A stretch of 64,000 nt of DNA, taken from the NCBI GenBank assembly GCA_963693085.1, contig OY856412.1:1058054244-1058118243 (forward strand), in the 5' to 3' direction. Below the pieces are notes generated by a model. It had not been told where the DNA came from and did no database searches. It saw only the letters and a program-made list of their open reading frames with translations. Both the position numbers and the translations under genes were made by a program. Below are positions 21,224-33,301 of this stretch, one piece after another; position 1 is the first letter of the stretch; each line of letters starts with the position of its first letter. The DNA comes from Alisma plantago-aquatica. Lineage: Eukaryota > Streptophyta > Magnoliopsida > Alismatales > Alismataceae.

Positions 21224-24200
21224 TGTTATGACCGTATCCGAGCTTAATTGGTAAACTAGGGTTTATTTGGATGATTATATGCTTAATTGGATTGATCATT
21301 CTTAAATATAATTAATGATGATAATTAAATTATGATGTTTTTAACCTAATGATAACATTAAGTATTCTATTGTTTGAGAAATTAGGGTTTGAGAAATATA
21401 AAACCCTAGTTGGCTGAAATTAGGGTTTTGATGGTACATGAGTATGGAATTTGATCAAGATAGTATATGGTAAATAATTTATCATATTTTCTATGTAATT
21501 TTTATTTAATTTAAATTTGTAAATAATATGTATAACTCAATCGTGCATTTCAGTGAAAAATTTGAGAATTTTTAGATGTTCTTTAAATGTCATTCTCGGT
21601 CAAGATATATTTCAACCGACCATGCTGACAGAATGTTGTTTAGAAGTAGATTGTTTGATTTTTAGTTATTGATTGGTAAATCCAAATGATCTGAAATTTT
21701 ATATTGAGATCTAAAACTCAATCATAAACAACATGTAAAATTTTCATAATTTTTGGATGCATTTAGACCATATCAGTAGATGAATTACAATAACTAACAT
21801 TTCTACAGAATTCTAGCTAGAAGTGTTCTATTCGATTTTTAATTATTTAAAGGAAGTATGTAATAATATCAAATTATAACTGAAGATTTGAAACAAAATT
21901 ATACACGACATGCTAAATTTTAATAATTTTTGGAGGAGGTTTGATCTTTGAAATATACGAATTTATAGAAACCTTTTTATGACAGAAAAATTTGCAGAAA
22001 TAAGAAAAAGTATAGTAAGGGGTCAAAGTGCAATTGACCCAAGCAGCTCAATTGCTCTATATGGTCAACCTAACACACAAGGAGCTCTCATAATTTGTGA
22101 TTCAATCCATAGAAACAAAATCCTAGAGAGAGAGAGAGAGTTAGGGTTTGAGAGGAGAAATTGATGGAGATGCTGACCTAGGGTTTTGCGGTCCGAGGAA
22201 TGATGAAATCATGTAAGTTTAACTTCTTTGGATATAGTTTCATAGTTAATCTTCTTTCACATGTCAAAATTCCGTCCCTCTTATGATTTGATCCAAAATG
22301 GTATCAAAACTTCCCCTTTTCTCACTCTTTCTTCATAATCCCTCATTTTTAGGGTTTCTGAGTTGAAAGGAAGAAGAATTGGGTGAATTGCTAGGGATTT
22401 GATATGAGATTGAGATTTTTAGGGATGAGCTATGTTTTAAGGTGTTTTCACACCTTACGGTGTGGTAACTTACTTTAAATAGTATATTGCACAAAATTTG
22501 GTTAATTCATCCATAATCTTTAATTGCTAGTATGTGACTACAAACCCTGAATTGATGCAAAATGATATGAAATAGATTATTCCCCAGTTTGGATGAAGTT
22601 CAGATGATAAAATCATATTATAAATGTATACAATACATCGTAATGAGAATTCCCTAAGTATTCACAGAGGTTATAATAACAAATTGAAATATAGGGAATT
22701 TGTCTATGACTGAAATTTGTTTTTTAAGTAAATAGAGAAAATTGCTTATCTAGATCCCCTTGGTTATGAATGATTGTTTATGTAAATTCATAGTACATAT
22801 ATGTCAGATACTATCTTGGATTTCATTCAAAGTGAATAGTGTTTGTTTGATATCTCAGTAAAGAGGGTGAAACCCTTGATGCGAGGAAAGTTGGATATTT
22901 GTGAATAGATATCGTGAAATCCATTTGAATAGATTTTCCTAACATGATAGCCTTTATTTATTCAATGTTATTATTGACGTATGATATCCTAGCGAATGGC
23001 ATGGAAACCCAAATTCAAATCAGTTCCAGGGTTTCATACATATATTGATATATATGATTTGTTGATAGTAGTCTTTATTCAATGAATGTTTATGTCGCAT
23101 GAAATCTTTATGGGAGCCATGTGAATAAGTTGTTGCCTAGTGAGAGGTGACAAGATGTGTGATGGCCTTGTGAGCCATGAGAATACTTGTACAACCAGTG
23201 AAATGAATACCTTGGTCTAAGGACCTAGAGGTAATGGTTACCTATTGTAGAGGTAACAATGCTATGTGATGATCTAAGGGTTTGAATACCCATATCCATT
23301 AATTATGATAATGATGTGAAGGGATGAGAACTCCTAGTAATGTGATAAGGGATTGAGATCCCATGTATCATGTGTTCTAAAGATTTGAAAATTATGTGAT
23401 AGATGTATTACACCTTTCTTTGTAGCATTTGTGGTGATTAAATGAAACCCTAAGGGTAGGGTGTTCAATTAATCAAGTATTGTGATATCAATGTTCTCAG
23501 TTATTATTAATAATTATTGTCATGATAAGTAATTAACTCTTAATTGAGTTATGAGATGCACAACTCAAGATTTGGGTTGATATGCACGATTCTAGTGTGT
23601 ATGTGCCAAGTGGACATGAAATCTATTTATTTAAGAATTTTAGTCTGCCTGGATGTATAGTATGTTGATTACTCAGTATATTATAGTGTTTTGAATATAC
23701 TGCTCTGCCATGTTTACAATGATATACATGTTGTATTATAACTTCAAATAAGTAGACTCGACACCATAAAGATACCAGAGTCAAGTATAAGTAAGAGAAG
23801 GGTACAATGTAGAAAGAGCTTTCTAGGAATAATAAAATAATAGACTTAGGAGCCATGGATACTGTAAAACCCCTATGTGAGGTATGAACCTTAGGGGTGA
23901 AACAACCTAACCCTGCCAGCGTCCAGTATACGGGGGTCAGAACGTGCTATCAGGTGGCACAGGGGACAAAGTCCTAGTGGAAGTCTCCTTAAATTATAGT
24001 TTGTAGTGTCCAACATAAACCAGAAGTGCTGGTGGCACTAGAGTATAGAAAAGCCAAGAGGTGGCTTGACTCTCCGCCTGTGTGCTCAGGTTAGAGGAGG
24101 AGTCCAATTTAGGTCAGAGAGCCATTCCCCTATTGCAGACCAGGGGAGTAGTCAAACTTAGCATTTCCCAATTGTGTCCGCTAAGTCTTGTATGGTGTGA

Positions 24201-24966
24201 TTGTAGTACACTATGATTCTTCATATGTAGAGTACACTGCATATGATTAGGGCATAATAAAATGAATGAGAGGTCAAACAAGTGTGTAAAATTATTCAAT
24301 TATTCTTTGTAGGTTTCTGAATTATTAGTTCTCTTTATGATCAATCAAGCATTTCATATATTGATTCACTCTTATAGATATTTAGAGTATCCTGTCATAT
24401 TTATGATTGTCAATTATTAGACTCTCTAAAGCTTTTTACTGTTATAATTGATATCAATTTCTCAAAAGTATATCTGTAATTATATCAATGATTTAGACTA
24501 TTTCTTTGAAGTACTCATTCACTGGGTGAGTAGGCTCACCCCTCTACTCCAAATATTTAGGGAAATCACATAGACTTGAAGAAGATATCATTTCATTAGA
24601 GTAGATCTGCCACAAGAGTTAAGTCTGAGTATAGTTAAGTTCAGTCGGTCCCTATCACTCTAGGTCCTTGTACAGATCTGAGAGAGAGAGTTGTAAATGA
24701 TATTTTTATGTTTGTTTCCTTAATAGGAGAGAATGCAAATGATTGTCATGTCGTATGTACATGGAATGTGAGAAACATAATGAATGTATGGATGTGTATC
24801 ATTAATGTTGAGATTATTTTAGAGAAATAAAAGTTTAATTCTCTTGTAAAGTTAGTTTATGTGGTTCAATGTGAGAAAACAAAGAGTTTGAAAAAGAAGA
24901 AAAAGTTAAGGGTGATCTTTGCCCTAATGTCATGATTAATGGTAATTATGAGATTGGGGTGTAACA
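21224..24966 (+). repeat. Element C 5' LTR
   Basis: This 3743-bp, AT-rich LTR ends GGGGTGTAACA. It has an AG microsatellite (about 22123-22141), a leader-like stretch, and a row of small hairpins between about 23140 and 23400 (for example GGGATTGAGATCCC). The region 23840-24550 is clearly related to the LTR of family E, including a hairpin at 24004-24040. Confidence 0.9.
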
Positions 24967-24970
24967 TATT

Positions 24971-24982
24971 TGGTATCAGAGC
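24971..24982 (+). other. Element C primer-binding site (tRNA-iMet)
   Basis: TGGTATCAGAGC lies four bases after the LTR end, the exact initiator tRNA-Met primer sequence. Confidence 0.9.
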
Positions 24983-27900
24983 TTAGGATGAGTTGTCATG
25001 GACCATTAAGTTAGTAAGTTAGAGTCATAAGTGTGGCATATAGGAGATGTTATGATGTTAGCTCTGGGGATTTGAGTATTTGGATATCCTGGCCCAGTAT
25101 CTGAGTACTTGGATCAACTAGTGTCAAGCTACTCTATCTATTCTTTCATGTATACCCTGGCTAGGTATACAGTGGAAGGACGGTCTAGAGAGGAACCTTA
25201 GAAATATTAGGGTTAGAAACAAGATAAGTAACATGAATAAAGAGCATAAATATAAAATGAGATAGAACTTTCATTTCATGTTGTTGTTTTAATGGAGATG
25301 AATAGAAAAGCTCTTATATGTTTGAATTTAGATATTCGACATTTTGAAATATATACGGGTCTTTAGGATTCATTGTACACTATGTAGTTGTAGCATTTAT
25401 TGATTACATTCTTTGTATCAAGTAGACTAGAAATGATCTTTGAATGAGCTTTCCTAAGTGGATAAGTTTTCTTCCACACATTTAAGATGAATAGGAGTTG
25501 AGTAATCCTGAGTAGCTCTTAGCTTCAGGACTGTAGGTTTGGGCTGGTCCGACTGGCATGATGCATTACTGGGATCTAATGACTCCTATTAGTAACATAA
25601 CAAGAGTAAATTCTGGATAGATTAGATCCAAATTCTAGTATGAATGTATATACTCTAAGATTTTTAAGTATAAGGGAAAGACTGGGATAACTAAGAATCA
25701 GTTGGAACTGATATCTGAGATCCAACTTTGGGGCCTCATATAAGAAACCCTTAATTGGGAATAAAGGAACACGACATAAGGTTCAGATTAAGTTTAATTA
25801 TTAGTATTATATGAAATCTAAATATAAAATGTGGAAAATATATGAGAAAAGTATGTAAGGACCAAGATAGTAAGAATCAATCATGAGGAATGGACTATAT
25901 AACCGAGTACAATGTTTTTATGTACTCCAAAGCAAAGGAAAATATAAGAAAAGAGTTAAGTATACAATAAGTACATCGAAGTGAAGAAGTCTTTAGAAGA
26001 GTTAAAGTGAAGAGAACTAGATGAGCATGCAAGTAATAAAACTAGGATAAGAAACTAAGTTGAAACAAAGAGAAATGTTAGAAATGATGAGCTTGATTAA
26101 GGAATGAGGATTATGATATAATTTAGAGCATGGAATGTATACCTTTATTAATAAGTTTAATACATTCATCCTTACTGCCTTTGGATTCTAAGTCTCTATA
26201 GAACTACAACCTAATTTCTAAAAGAAGAACAAAAGTGTAGCTTAACCAATGAATAAGTCATACAAAGGTAGACTATATCCAAAAGGTAAAAACTTGATTA
26301 AAAGAGATACTAAGTTTGACCCATGCATGATCCATTTGATTTAAAATGAAGGATACGTAATGTATTAAACATGAGTTGAAACTAGTAGAGAGATTATGGA
26401 TTTAGAATTACAACTTTACATTAGCAGAAGGATAAAAAGAAATATGTGCAACATGGTATGGTATATATGATCATACACCTAAAAGAAGCAACATGATCAT
26501 AAGAGAAAACTAGAAGTTAAAGATGATATGTGGAATAGCAGTATATGGTAAGGGGATTATGGAAAGTAATGAAAAGGTTTGAAACATGGTGGAGTAATAT
26601 AGATTATAAAAGAAAGAGGTTGCGAGATTCAAGAAAGTGCTAATTAGTCAAGTATCCTTGTTGATAATTAATTAAACCTACACATAATAAATGTATTAAT
26701 GAATGTTTGAAGATAAGAATTCCAAGTCTCAAAATCATCTTCTCTTTCATATCTTCCTTAATGAAAGCAATGTGGGAATGAAGTGGTAAGAAAATGAATC
26801 ATATCTGATGCATAACCACCATGGTAGAGGCATCTAGTGAATGTAAAAGTGACATACAATATGATGATGAAACACTAGCAAGGTAAATTGAGAATGTAAT
26901 CTATCTGAATGGCCAAGTAAGAGAAAGGAAATTCAATTGATAAGACAAGGAAGAATTTAGTAAAACTTGTGAGATCCAAAGTTTGACTTTCAAATTAAGG
27001 GAGCAAAGTTACACACAACAACGTCATGCTACTGATAAGGACCAAACCCTAGAATGTTTAGAGTTGTAGTAGTTCAAGGGTTGTCACTAGTGATTGGACC
27101 TTGAATACTAGCATCTCTATAAAACAAGATCATGCGGTTTGCACTATGAGCAGTAAACTAGCACTGTTAGTAATCCTAGCTAATCTGAAAGGTTGATGAA
27201 TAATATGGAAATTATTCAGAGAAAGGGGTAAGAAATAAATTTGAAATGTAACAAGTGTGTTTTGAACAAAAGAAGAAGTGCAAGATGAGCAAGTGTAATC
27301 TAAAACAAATTCTTGCAGTGATATCAAGAATGAAGAATAGTCTATTCTTAGCTTGTATGTTTCAATTTTGGGGATGTTTAATCTACATGATTAAAATGAG
27401 AAGGATAAGTAGCAAAAAGTAAGGAGTAATGAATGAGAAGAGAGATAAGAGAAAACAATGTCTTTTAGTAATATGTGAATTTGTTTGTAGAAGTATAATT
27501 TGTTGAAGGTATATTAAGGGATGTAAATTGGTTCTACGTATGATTTTAGTGTACATGTATAAGCAATACGTTAATTTCAGGTGTCTGGTAGTTGTAGTCA
27601 TTCATACCAGTAATCCATATTAGTATTGTACAATTTTTGTATGGTGATATGATACAAATGATGATAAAACAAATGGAGGGTTACCCTAAATAAGGTAGTC
27701 TTACCTATTCACTCATATGAATAGAAGGGATGATAACCATATTGTATTGATATGTAACCCTAATGAGGTATAGCTTGTTATACCTAGCTTTAATATAATT
27801 AAGTGATGGTAATTGGGTATGAATAGTCCTTGAATGACTAATACAATCATGGATTTCTTTGTTACTGTTGTTGAAACCCTGCTATAACCCGATGGTTACA

Positions 27901-28463
27901 CCTTGAATTATGTGTGGGCTCATACTTGAGAATGTATGGAATGTAATGGTAATGCTTCACCTTATGCATCCATGATCCAATGGGGATGCCGTGAGTAGTA
28001 TTGTACAATTGTTGTTGAATCTAGTGTTCCAACTCAAAAATATTTTGCTATTTGAGTAGCATAATAGTAAAAATTCAAAACAATGTGGTGAACTCTCTTT
28101 TGTGATTTAGAGGTAATACATAACAATAGTACATATTGAGATGTATGAATTGAGATAGTTGGATCAAGTTATCAATGTTGAGGTAACACCTCAAGAGTAT
28201 GAAAATATTGAAATGGTTGTTTCTATCTCTATACTATGATTGATTGTGACATAGAGAATTCATTTGTTATCATTGAGCAGTCATGATTTAACATGTTGTG
28301 ATTAGAAAAGAAATAAAGGACTTAATGTTGAAAACTGCATTCAAGTATGAAATACAAGAATATAATGACATGTAAGATTTCAGAAGCTTAAAATAAACCT
28401 TGAAAGTACTTTTCTTACATGTTTATATTTTGGGGAAGAAACCTTTTAAGGGGGGGGGAGAAT
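24983..28463 (+). other. Element C noncoding interior and polypurine tract
   Basis: The plus strand is purine-rich, with no open frame above about 70 codons and no retroviral domain. The right end reads ttttggggaagaaacctttt (28427-28446) and then a run of ten G's to 28463. This is a decayed form of the GGGGACGAAAT block that precedes the polypurine tract in Tekay/Del elements. About 2.2 kb of it has a close second copy at 61831-64000. Confidence 0.75.
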
Positions 28464-30547
28464 TGTTATGACCATATCCAAGCTTAATTGGTAAACTAGG
28501 GTTTACCTGGATGATTATATGCTTAATTGGATTGATCTTTTCTTAAATATAATTAATGATGATAATTCAATTATGATGTTTTAAACCTAATAAGAATGTT
28601 AAGTGTTCTATTGTTTGAGAAATTAGGGTTTGAGAAATACAAACCCTAGTTGGCTGAAATTAGGGTTTTGATGGTATATGCGTATGGAATTTGATCAAGA
28701 TAGTGGTATGGTAAATAATGTATCATATTTTCTATGTAATTTTGATTTAATTTAAATTTTTATATAATATGTATAACTCAATCATGCATTTTAGTGGAAA
28801 ATTTCAGAATTTTTGGATGTTCTTTAAAAGTCATTCTCGATTGAGATATATTTCAACAGACCATGCTGACAGAATGTTGTTTAGTAGTATATTGTTTTAT
28901 TTTTATTTATTTATTAGTAAATAAAAATGATCCGAAATTTTAAGTAAAGATCTTAATATCAATCATAAACAACATGTAAAATTTTTATAATTTTTGGATG
29001 CGTTTAGACCTTATCAGTAGACAAATTATAGTAATTGACATTTCTATAGAATTCTAGATAACAGTGCACTATTCAATTTTTAATTATTTAATGGAAGCTT
29101 TGAATGATCTCAAATATTAACTGAAGCTTTGCAACTCTATTATACACAACATTATAAATTCGCATAATTTTTGTAGGAGGTTTGATCTCTGAAATACACG
29201 AATTTATAGAAACCTTTTTATGATAGAAAAAAATTGCTGAAATAAGAAAAAGTATAGTAAGGGGTCAAAGTGAAATTTACCCAAGCAGCTCAATTGCTCT
29301 ATATGGTCAACCTAACACACAAGTATCTCTTATAATTCATGATTCAATCCATAAAGAGAGAGAGAGAGTTAGGGTTAGTGAGGAGAAATTGATGGATATG
29401 CTGACCTAGGGTTTCGCGGTCCAAGGAATGATGAAATCATGTAAGTTTAACTTCTTTGGATATAGTTTCATGGTGAATCTTCTCTCACTTGTCAAAATCC
29501 TTCCCTCCTCTGATTGGATCCAAAATGGTATCAAAACTTCCCCTTTTCTCACTCTTTCTTCATAATCCCTCATTTTTAGGATTTCCGAGTTGAAAGGAAG
29601 AAGAATTGGGTGAATTGCTAGGGGTTTGATATGAGATCGATATTTTCAGGGATGAGCTATGTTTTAAGGTATTTTCACACCTTAGGGTGAGCGGAAACTT
29701 CCTTTTAACAGTATATTGAATGAAAATTGGTTAATTCATCCATAATCTTCAATTGCTAGTAGGCTACTACAAACCCTGAACTGTCTATTTGTTCTAAGTT
29801 GTTGCAAAATGATATGAAATGGATTCTTCCTCTATTTGGATGAAGTTCAGATGTTAAAATCATATTACAAATGTATACAATACATCCTAATGAGAATTCC
29901 CTAAGTAAACACAGAGGTTATAAGGGTAAACTGAAATATAGGGAATTTGTCTATGACTGAAATTTGCTGTATAAGTAAATAGAAAAAATTGCTTATCTGG
30001 ATCCCCTTGGTTATGAATGATTGTTTATCAACATTCATAGTACATATATGTTAGATAATATCTTGGATTTCATTCAAAGTGAGTAGTGTTTGTTTGATAT
30101 CTCAGTAAAGAGGGTGAAACCCTAGATGCGGGGAAAGTTGGATATTTGCGAATAGATATCGTGAAATTCATTTGAAGGGATTTTCTTGACATGATAGACT
30201 TTATTTATTCAATGTTATTATTGATGCATGATATCCTAGTGAATGGCATGGAAACCAAAATTCAACTCAGTTCCAAGGTTTCATACATGTATATATTTTA
30301 TATGCTTTGTTGATAGTAGTCTTTATTCAATGAATGTTTATGTCACATGAAATCTTTAGGGGAGCCATGTGAATAAGTTGTTGCCTAGTGAAAGGTGACA
30401 AGATGTGTGATGGCCTTCTGAGCCATGAGAATACTTGTACAACTAGTGAAATTAATACCTTGTTCTAAGGACCTAGAGGTAATGGTTCCCTGTTACAGAG
30501 GTAACAATGCTATGTGATGATCTAAGGGTTTGAATACCCAGATCCAG
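28464..30547 (+). repeat. Element C 3' LTR, truncated
   Basis: Collinear with 21224 to about 23300 of the 5' LTR. It ends at gatccag, exactly where the LTR of element D begins (TGTAACATCC). The missing 1.66 kb of LTR is not found on the other side of D. Confidence 0.9.
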
Positions 30548-30820
30548 TGTAACATCCCTGACCTGGGTTATGAACTAACCCTAGATGCTTTGCTTAAATA
30601 TGTAATTAGATACTTGTGGTTATCTTTTGATATGTAATTAAAGCTTCTGAGGAACATATATTTCCCTTTTCTGTCCTTTTGAACAATGTTGTAATATTGT
30701 TTTGTTAAATATGGACTAATGTGCAAATTACCCAATTAGAGGGGTTAAATTGCAAATTGCACAGTTAAGATGTTCCTCTGGTGATAAGACAACATGAGAA
30801 TAAATATGATGTAGTGATAT
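30548..30820 (+). repeat. Element D 5' LTR, first part
   Basis: Nearly identical to 56956-57230 of the 3' LTR. It ends in GATAT (30816-30820), the target duplication of element E, and continues after the second GATAT at 47536-47540. Confidence 0.93.
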
Positions 30821-31520
30821 TGTTACGACCCGTGTTGAGCTTACCCTTTGAGTATGCTGTTAAGCATGTGTTTTAGCTACTTTGCTAAGTTATAAGCTTG
30901 CTTTTGTTAATAACATTTAAAACAGATATGATATGTGCGTAGTGTGAATCCTAGCCCTTAAAATGTGTAAGATCTTGCGCTTGAGGCGTTGCCAGAGAAA
31001 TCGTCTGAAACCGACTTTGGAGTCAAAAGTTGAAAGTTTTTGGGCATGCAGGGACCTGTTTGTAGTTTTCGAAAGTTCTCGAACTTTATGTTTTGGTCCC
31101 TAGGTTTTTCCTTCTTATCCTTTCTTTCCCCTTTACTCGTTTCACTTTTCAGAAATGAGAGAAACGCAGAGCGCTTCTTCTCTTCTTCGCGTGAGAGGGA
31201 AAGAGAGACCTGGGAGAGAAGGGCGATTCAGAGCCCTAGCTCGGTTCCGGCCAACAACTGCGGCCCCTCCATCTTCTCTTCACCTTTCTTCTTTGCCAAC
31301 TGATCCAGCAGTAGCCGGAGCTACGCTAGCAGCAGTGGCGGCCAGGAGAGGGAAAGGGCACGAAGAGCAGCCCTAGTTCGTCCTCCTCCTTCCCTACAAC
31401 TAGTTCGTGGGTGTGTGCTTCAGTTGCAGGTGATTTGCAGCGCAAATCTGTGGTTTTGCCCGCCGATTCGAGTGAAATCGACATCAGCAGGTCTGTTTAG
31501 GTTTTCATTCTATGCGCTAT

Positions 31521-31632
31521 TCGGTCGAGTTGTGCGTGATTCGGTCGAGTTTTCTTAGCAGGAATCGAACAACAAGTTGATCGGTCGAGTTGCAAGCTGA
31601 TCGGTCGAGTTGTGCAGTAATCGGTCGAGTTT
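31521..31632 (+). repeat. 20-bp-period TCGGTCGAGT array in E LTR 1
   Basis: Exact TCGGTCGAGT copies begin at 31521, 31541, 31581, 31601 and 31621, all on a 20-base grid. The slot at 31561 holds the eroded ggaatcgaac. The array recurs in LTR 2 (from about 38715) and LTR 3 (from about 45897) with a few point changes. Confidence 0.9.
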
Positions 31633-32020
31633 CTGAGATGTGAGTGGCAGTTCATTCAGAAATCATTATTTAACTCAATTTAAGTGCTTAATTGCTTCAG
31701 TATCAGTTGGTATAACTCCTAAATAGTGTAGCACATACAATAGAGTATGATAGATTCATTGGAACTTGAAATACGTAATATGATTGATGAAAATGATGGA
31801 ATTTCCTGTATTACAGTGGCAATGTATACATTGAGCATAAAATGGATGTTTAGCATCGAAATTGGATAAGTTGATGCTGAGTCATGTTTAAAGATGACAA
31901 ATGATATATATGTGTTTTCAAGTGATGTTCAGAATGTGAAATAAGTATGAAATGTGATATCCCTGATTAAGTGATTATATGTTAATCAGTTAATAGACTT
32001 AGGTGCCCTAACACCGTAGA

Positions 32021-32446
32021 ACCCCTTTGAGAGGTCTGCACCTTAGGGGTGAAACTCGTGTCCAACATCAACCAGTTGAGTAATTCTGGTGGCACGAGGG
32101 ATTGATAGACAGTGTCCAACACCAACCGATTGAGTAATTTTGGTGGCACTGGGGAAAAATAATAAATAAAGTAAAGGGTTATCCAACATCAACCGGTTGA
32201 GTAATTCTGGTGGTAACCCAGTGTTGACTCCCTGCGCCTGTGTGCTCAGGTTAGAGGAGCAGTCCAGAGCACTCATGGTGAGTGTAGAGGAGGCCAGAGA
32301 GCCTGTGAGTCAGACCGGAGAGCCTGTGGGTCCTGTAGCAGACCAGGATGGAAAGTCAGACTTAGCATTTCCTGGGTGTGTCGCTAAGTCTTGTACGGTG
32401 AGATCGTAGTTCGCTACAGATCTTTGTATGCAGAGTACACTGCATA
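32021..32446 (+). repeat. Train of short hairpins in E LTR 1
   Basis: Consecutive inverted repeats: ACCCCT/AGGGGT (32021, 32045); CTCGTG/CACGAG (32055, 32093); CAGTG/CACTG (32110, 32147); GGGTTA/TAACCC (32176, 32214); GACTCC with GGAGCAGTC (from about 32225); GACTTAGC/GCTAAGTC (32359, 32383); GTAG/CTAC around TTCG (32406-32417); TATGCAG/CTGCATA (32427-32446). The second to fourth share a common core but have different, complementary outer stems. The train is repeated in LTR 2 (about 39218-39645) and LTR 3 (about 46400-46825). Confidence 0.8.
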
Positions 32447-33161
32447 TGATTAGGGCATAATAATATATATATATGTAATCATATAGGATCACAGTAAATT
32501 TAATATGTTAAGAGATTTGAACTTCTGTGCCAATTCTCTATAACTGTTTATTTGTTTAAAATATCTGTCATCGCATAGAAATGTGATTATTATCTGTAAA
32601 TTCTGCTATGTCATTGAAACTGCCCTGCTTAGTACTGCACTTATGTTTTATTTCAATTTTATATATCTGATGAGTTGTTTAGTGATAGCTAAATGAAATG
32701 CTATTCACTGAGCGAGTAGGCTCATCCCTCTACTCAAACATTTTCAGGTCAACAACAGTAATAGGAATCTGAAGGATCTTTTCATCCTAACGCTTAGTCT
32801 GTAGAAGGTATATGTAGTTAGTTTAGTTAGAGGTCTCTTAGTCCTTTCCCCTCGATCCTTGGAACATGGTGTGGGTGAGAGAGAATGTGTATGTGGAATG
32901 TGTATAAAGATGTAAATTAACTGTTATGCTTTACTTTATGTCGAGCAATGTAATATGCTGTAGACTATGTTTATATTTCTAGTCAGTTTAATAAGAATGC
33001 TTCCGCAGTTTGTTTAGCTTTAGTTTACAGCATAAATCAGGTTATCATTTTAATGTCTTTAAAATGATTAAAGTTATGAGTGGTTTGGCTTGTGTGTAAA
33101 TCCCTCCGTCGCCCCCAATCTCGTGGGTTGTGGTTAGTGTGAGATCGGGGTGCGACATTTT

Positions 33162-33173
33162 TGGTATCAGAGC
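33162..33173 (+). other. E primer-binding site 1 (tRNA-iMet)
   Basis: TGGTATCAGAGC lies five bases after LTR 1. The same site follows LTR 2. Confidence 0.92.
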
Positions 33174-33301
33174 GCAGGTTGAGTACATAGTTACTCAGAG
33201 TCCAAGTCAGGGGATGATAAGAGACCAATAGGATTAAGGTTTATGTGTCTTTCTTCTATCTGTAGTTTTCTAATAGGAAATATTCTGTTATATCATTGCA
33301 G

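Larger units (their letters stand above)
21224..30547 (+). mobile_element. Element C: large non-autonomous LTR retrotransposon (LARD-like), 3' LTR truncated
   Basis: The 5' LTR (21224-24966) and truncated 3' LTR (28464-30547) start TGTTATGACC. The interior (24967-28463) has a tRNA-iMet primer site and a perfect G-run polypurine tract but no gag or pol. The LTRs differ by more than those of D and E by eye, in keeping with C being an outer and older layer. The 3' LTR stops after 2084 bp, where element D starts. C-type internal sequence reappears at 61831-64000. Confidence 0.88.
30821..33157 (+). repeat. Element E LTR 1
   Basis: This 2337-bp LTR runs TGTTACGACC...GTGCGACA. It contains a gene-leader-like block (about 31100-31380), a 20-bp-period array (31521-31632) and a train of hairpins (32021-32446). 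It ends five bases before the primer site. Confidence 0.93.

Noticed and set aside
24983..28447. Possible hidden gag-pol in the C interior
   Set aside because: I looked for gag, protease, reverse transcriptase and integrase motifs in all frames and saw none; frames are short and the sequence is purine-rich.
33162..33173. tRNA-like sequence TGGTATCAGAGC at several places
   Set aside because: These are 12-base primer-binding sites following LTRs, not tRNA genes; no cloverleaf surrounds them.
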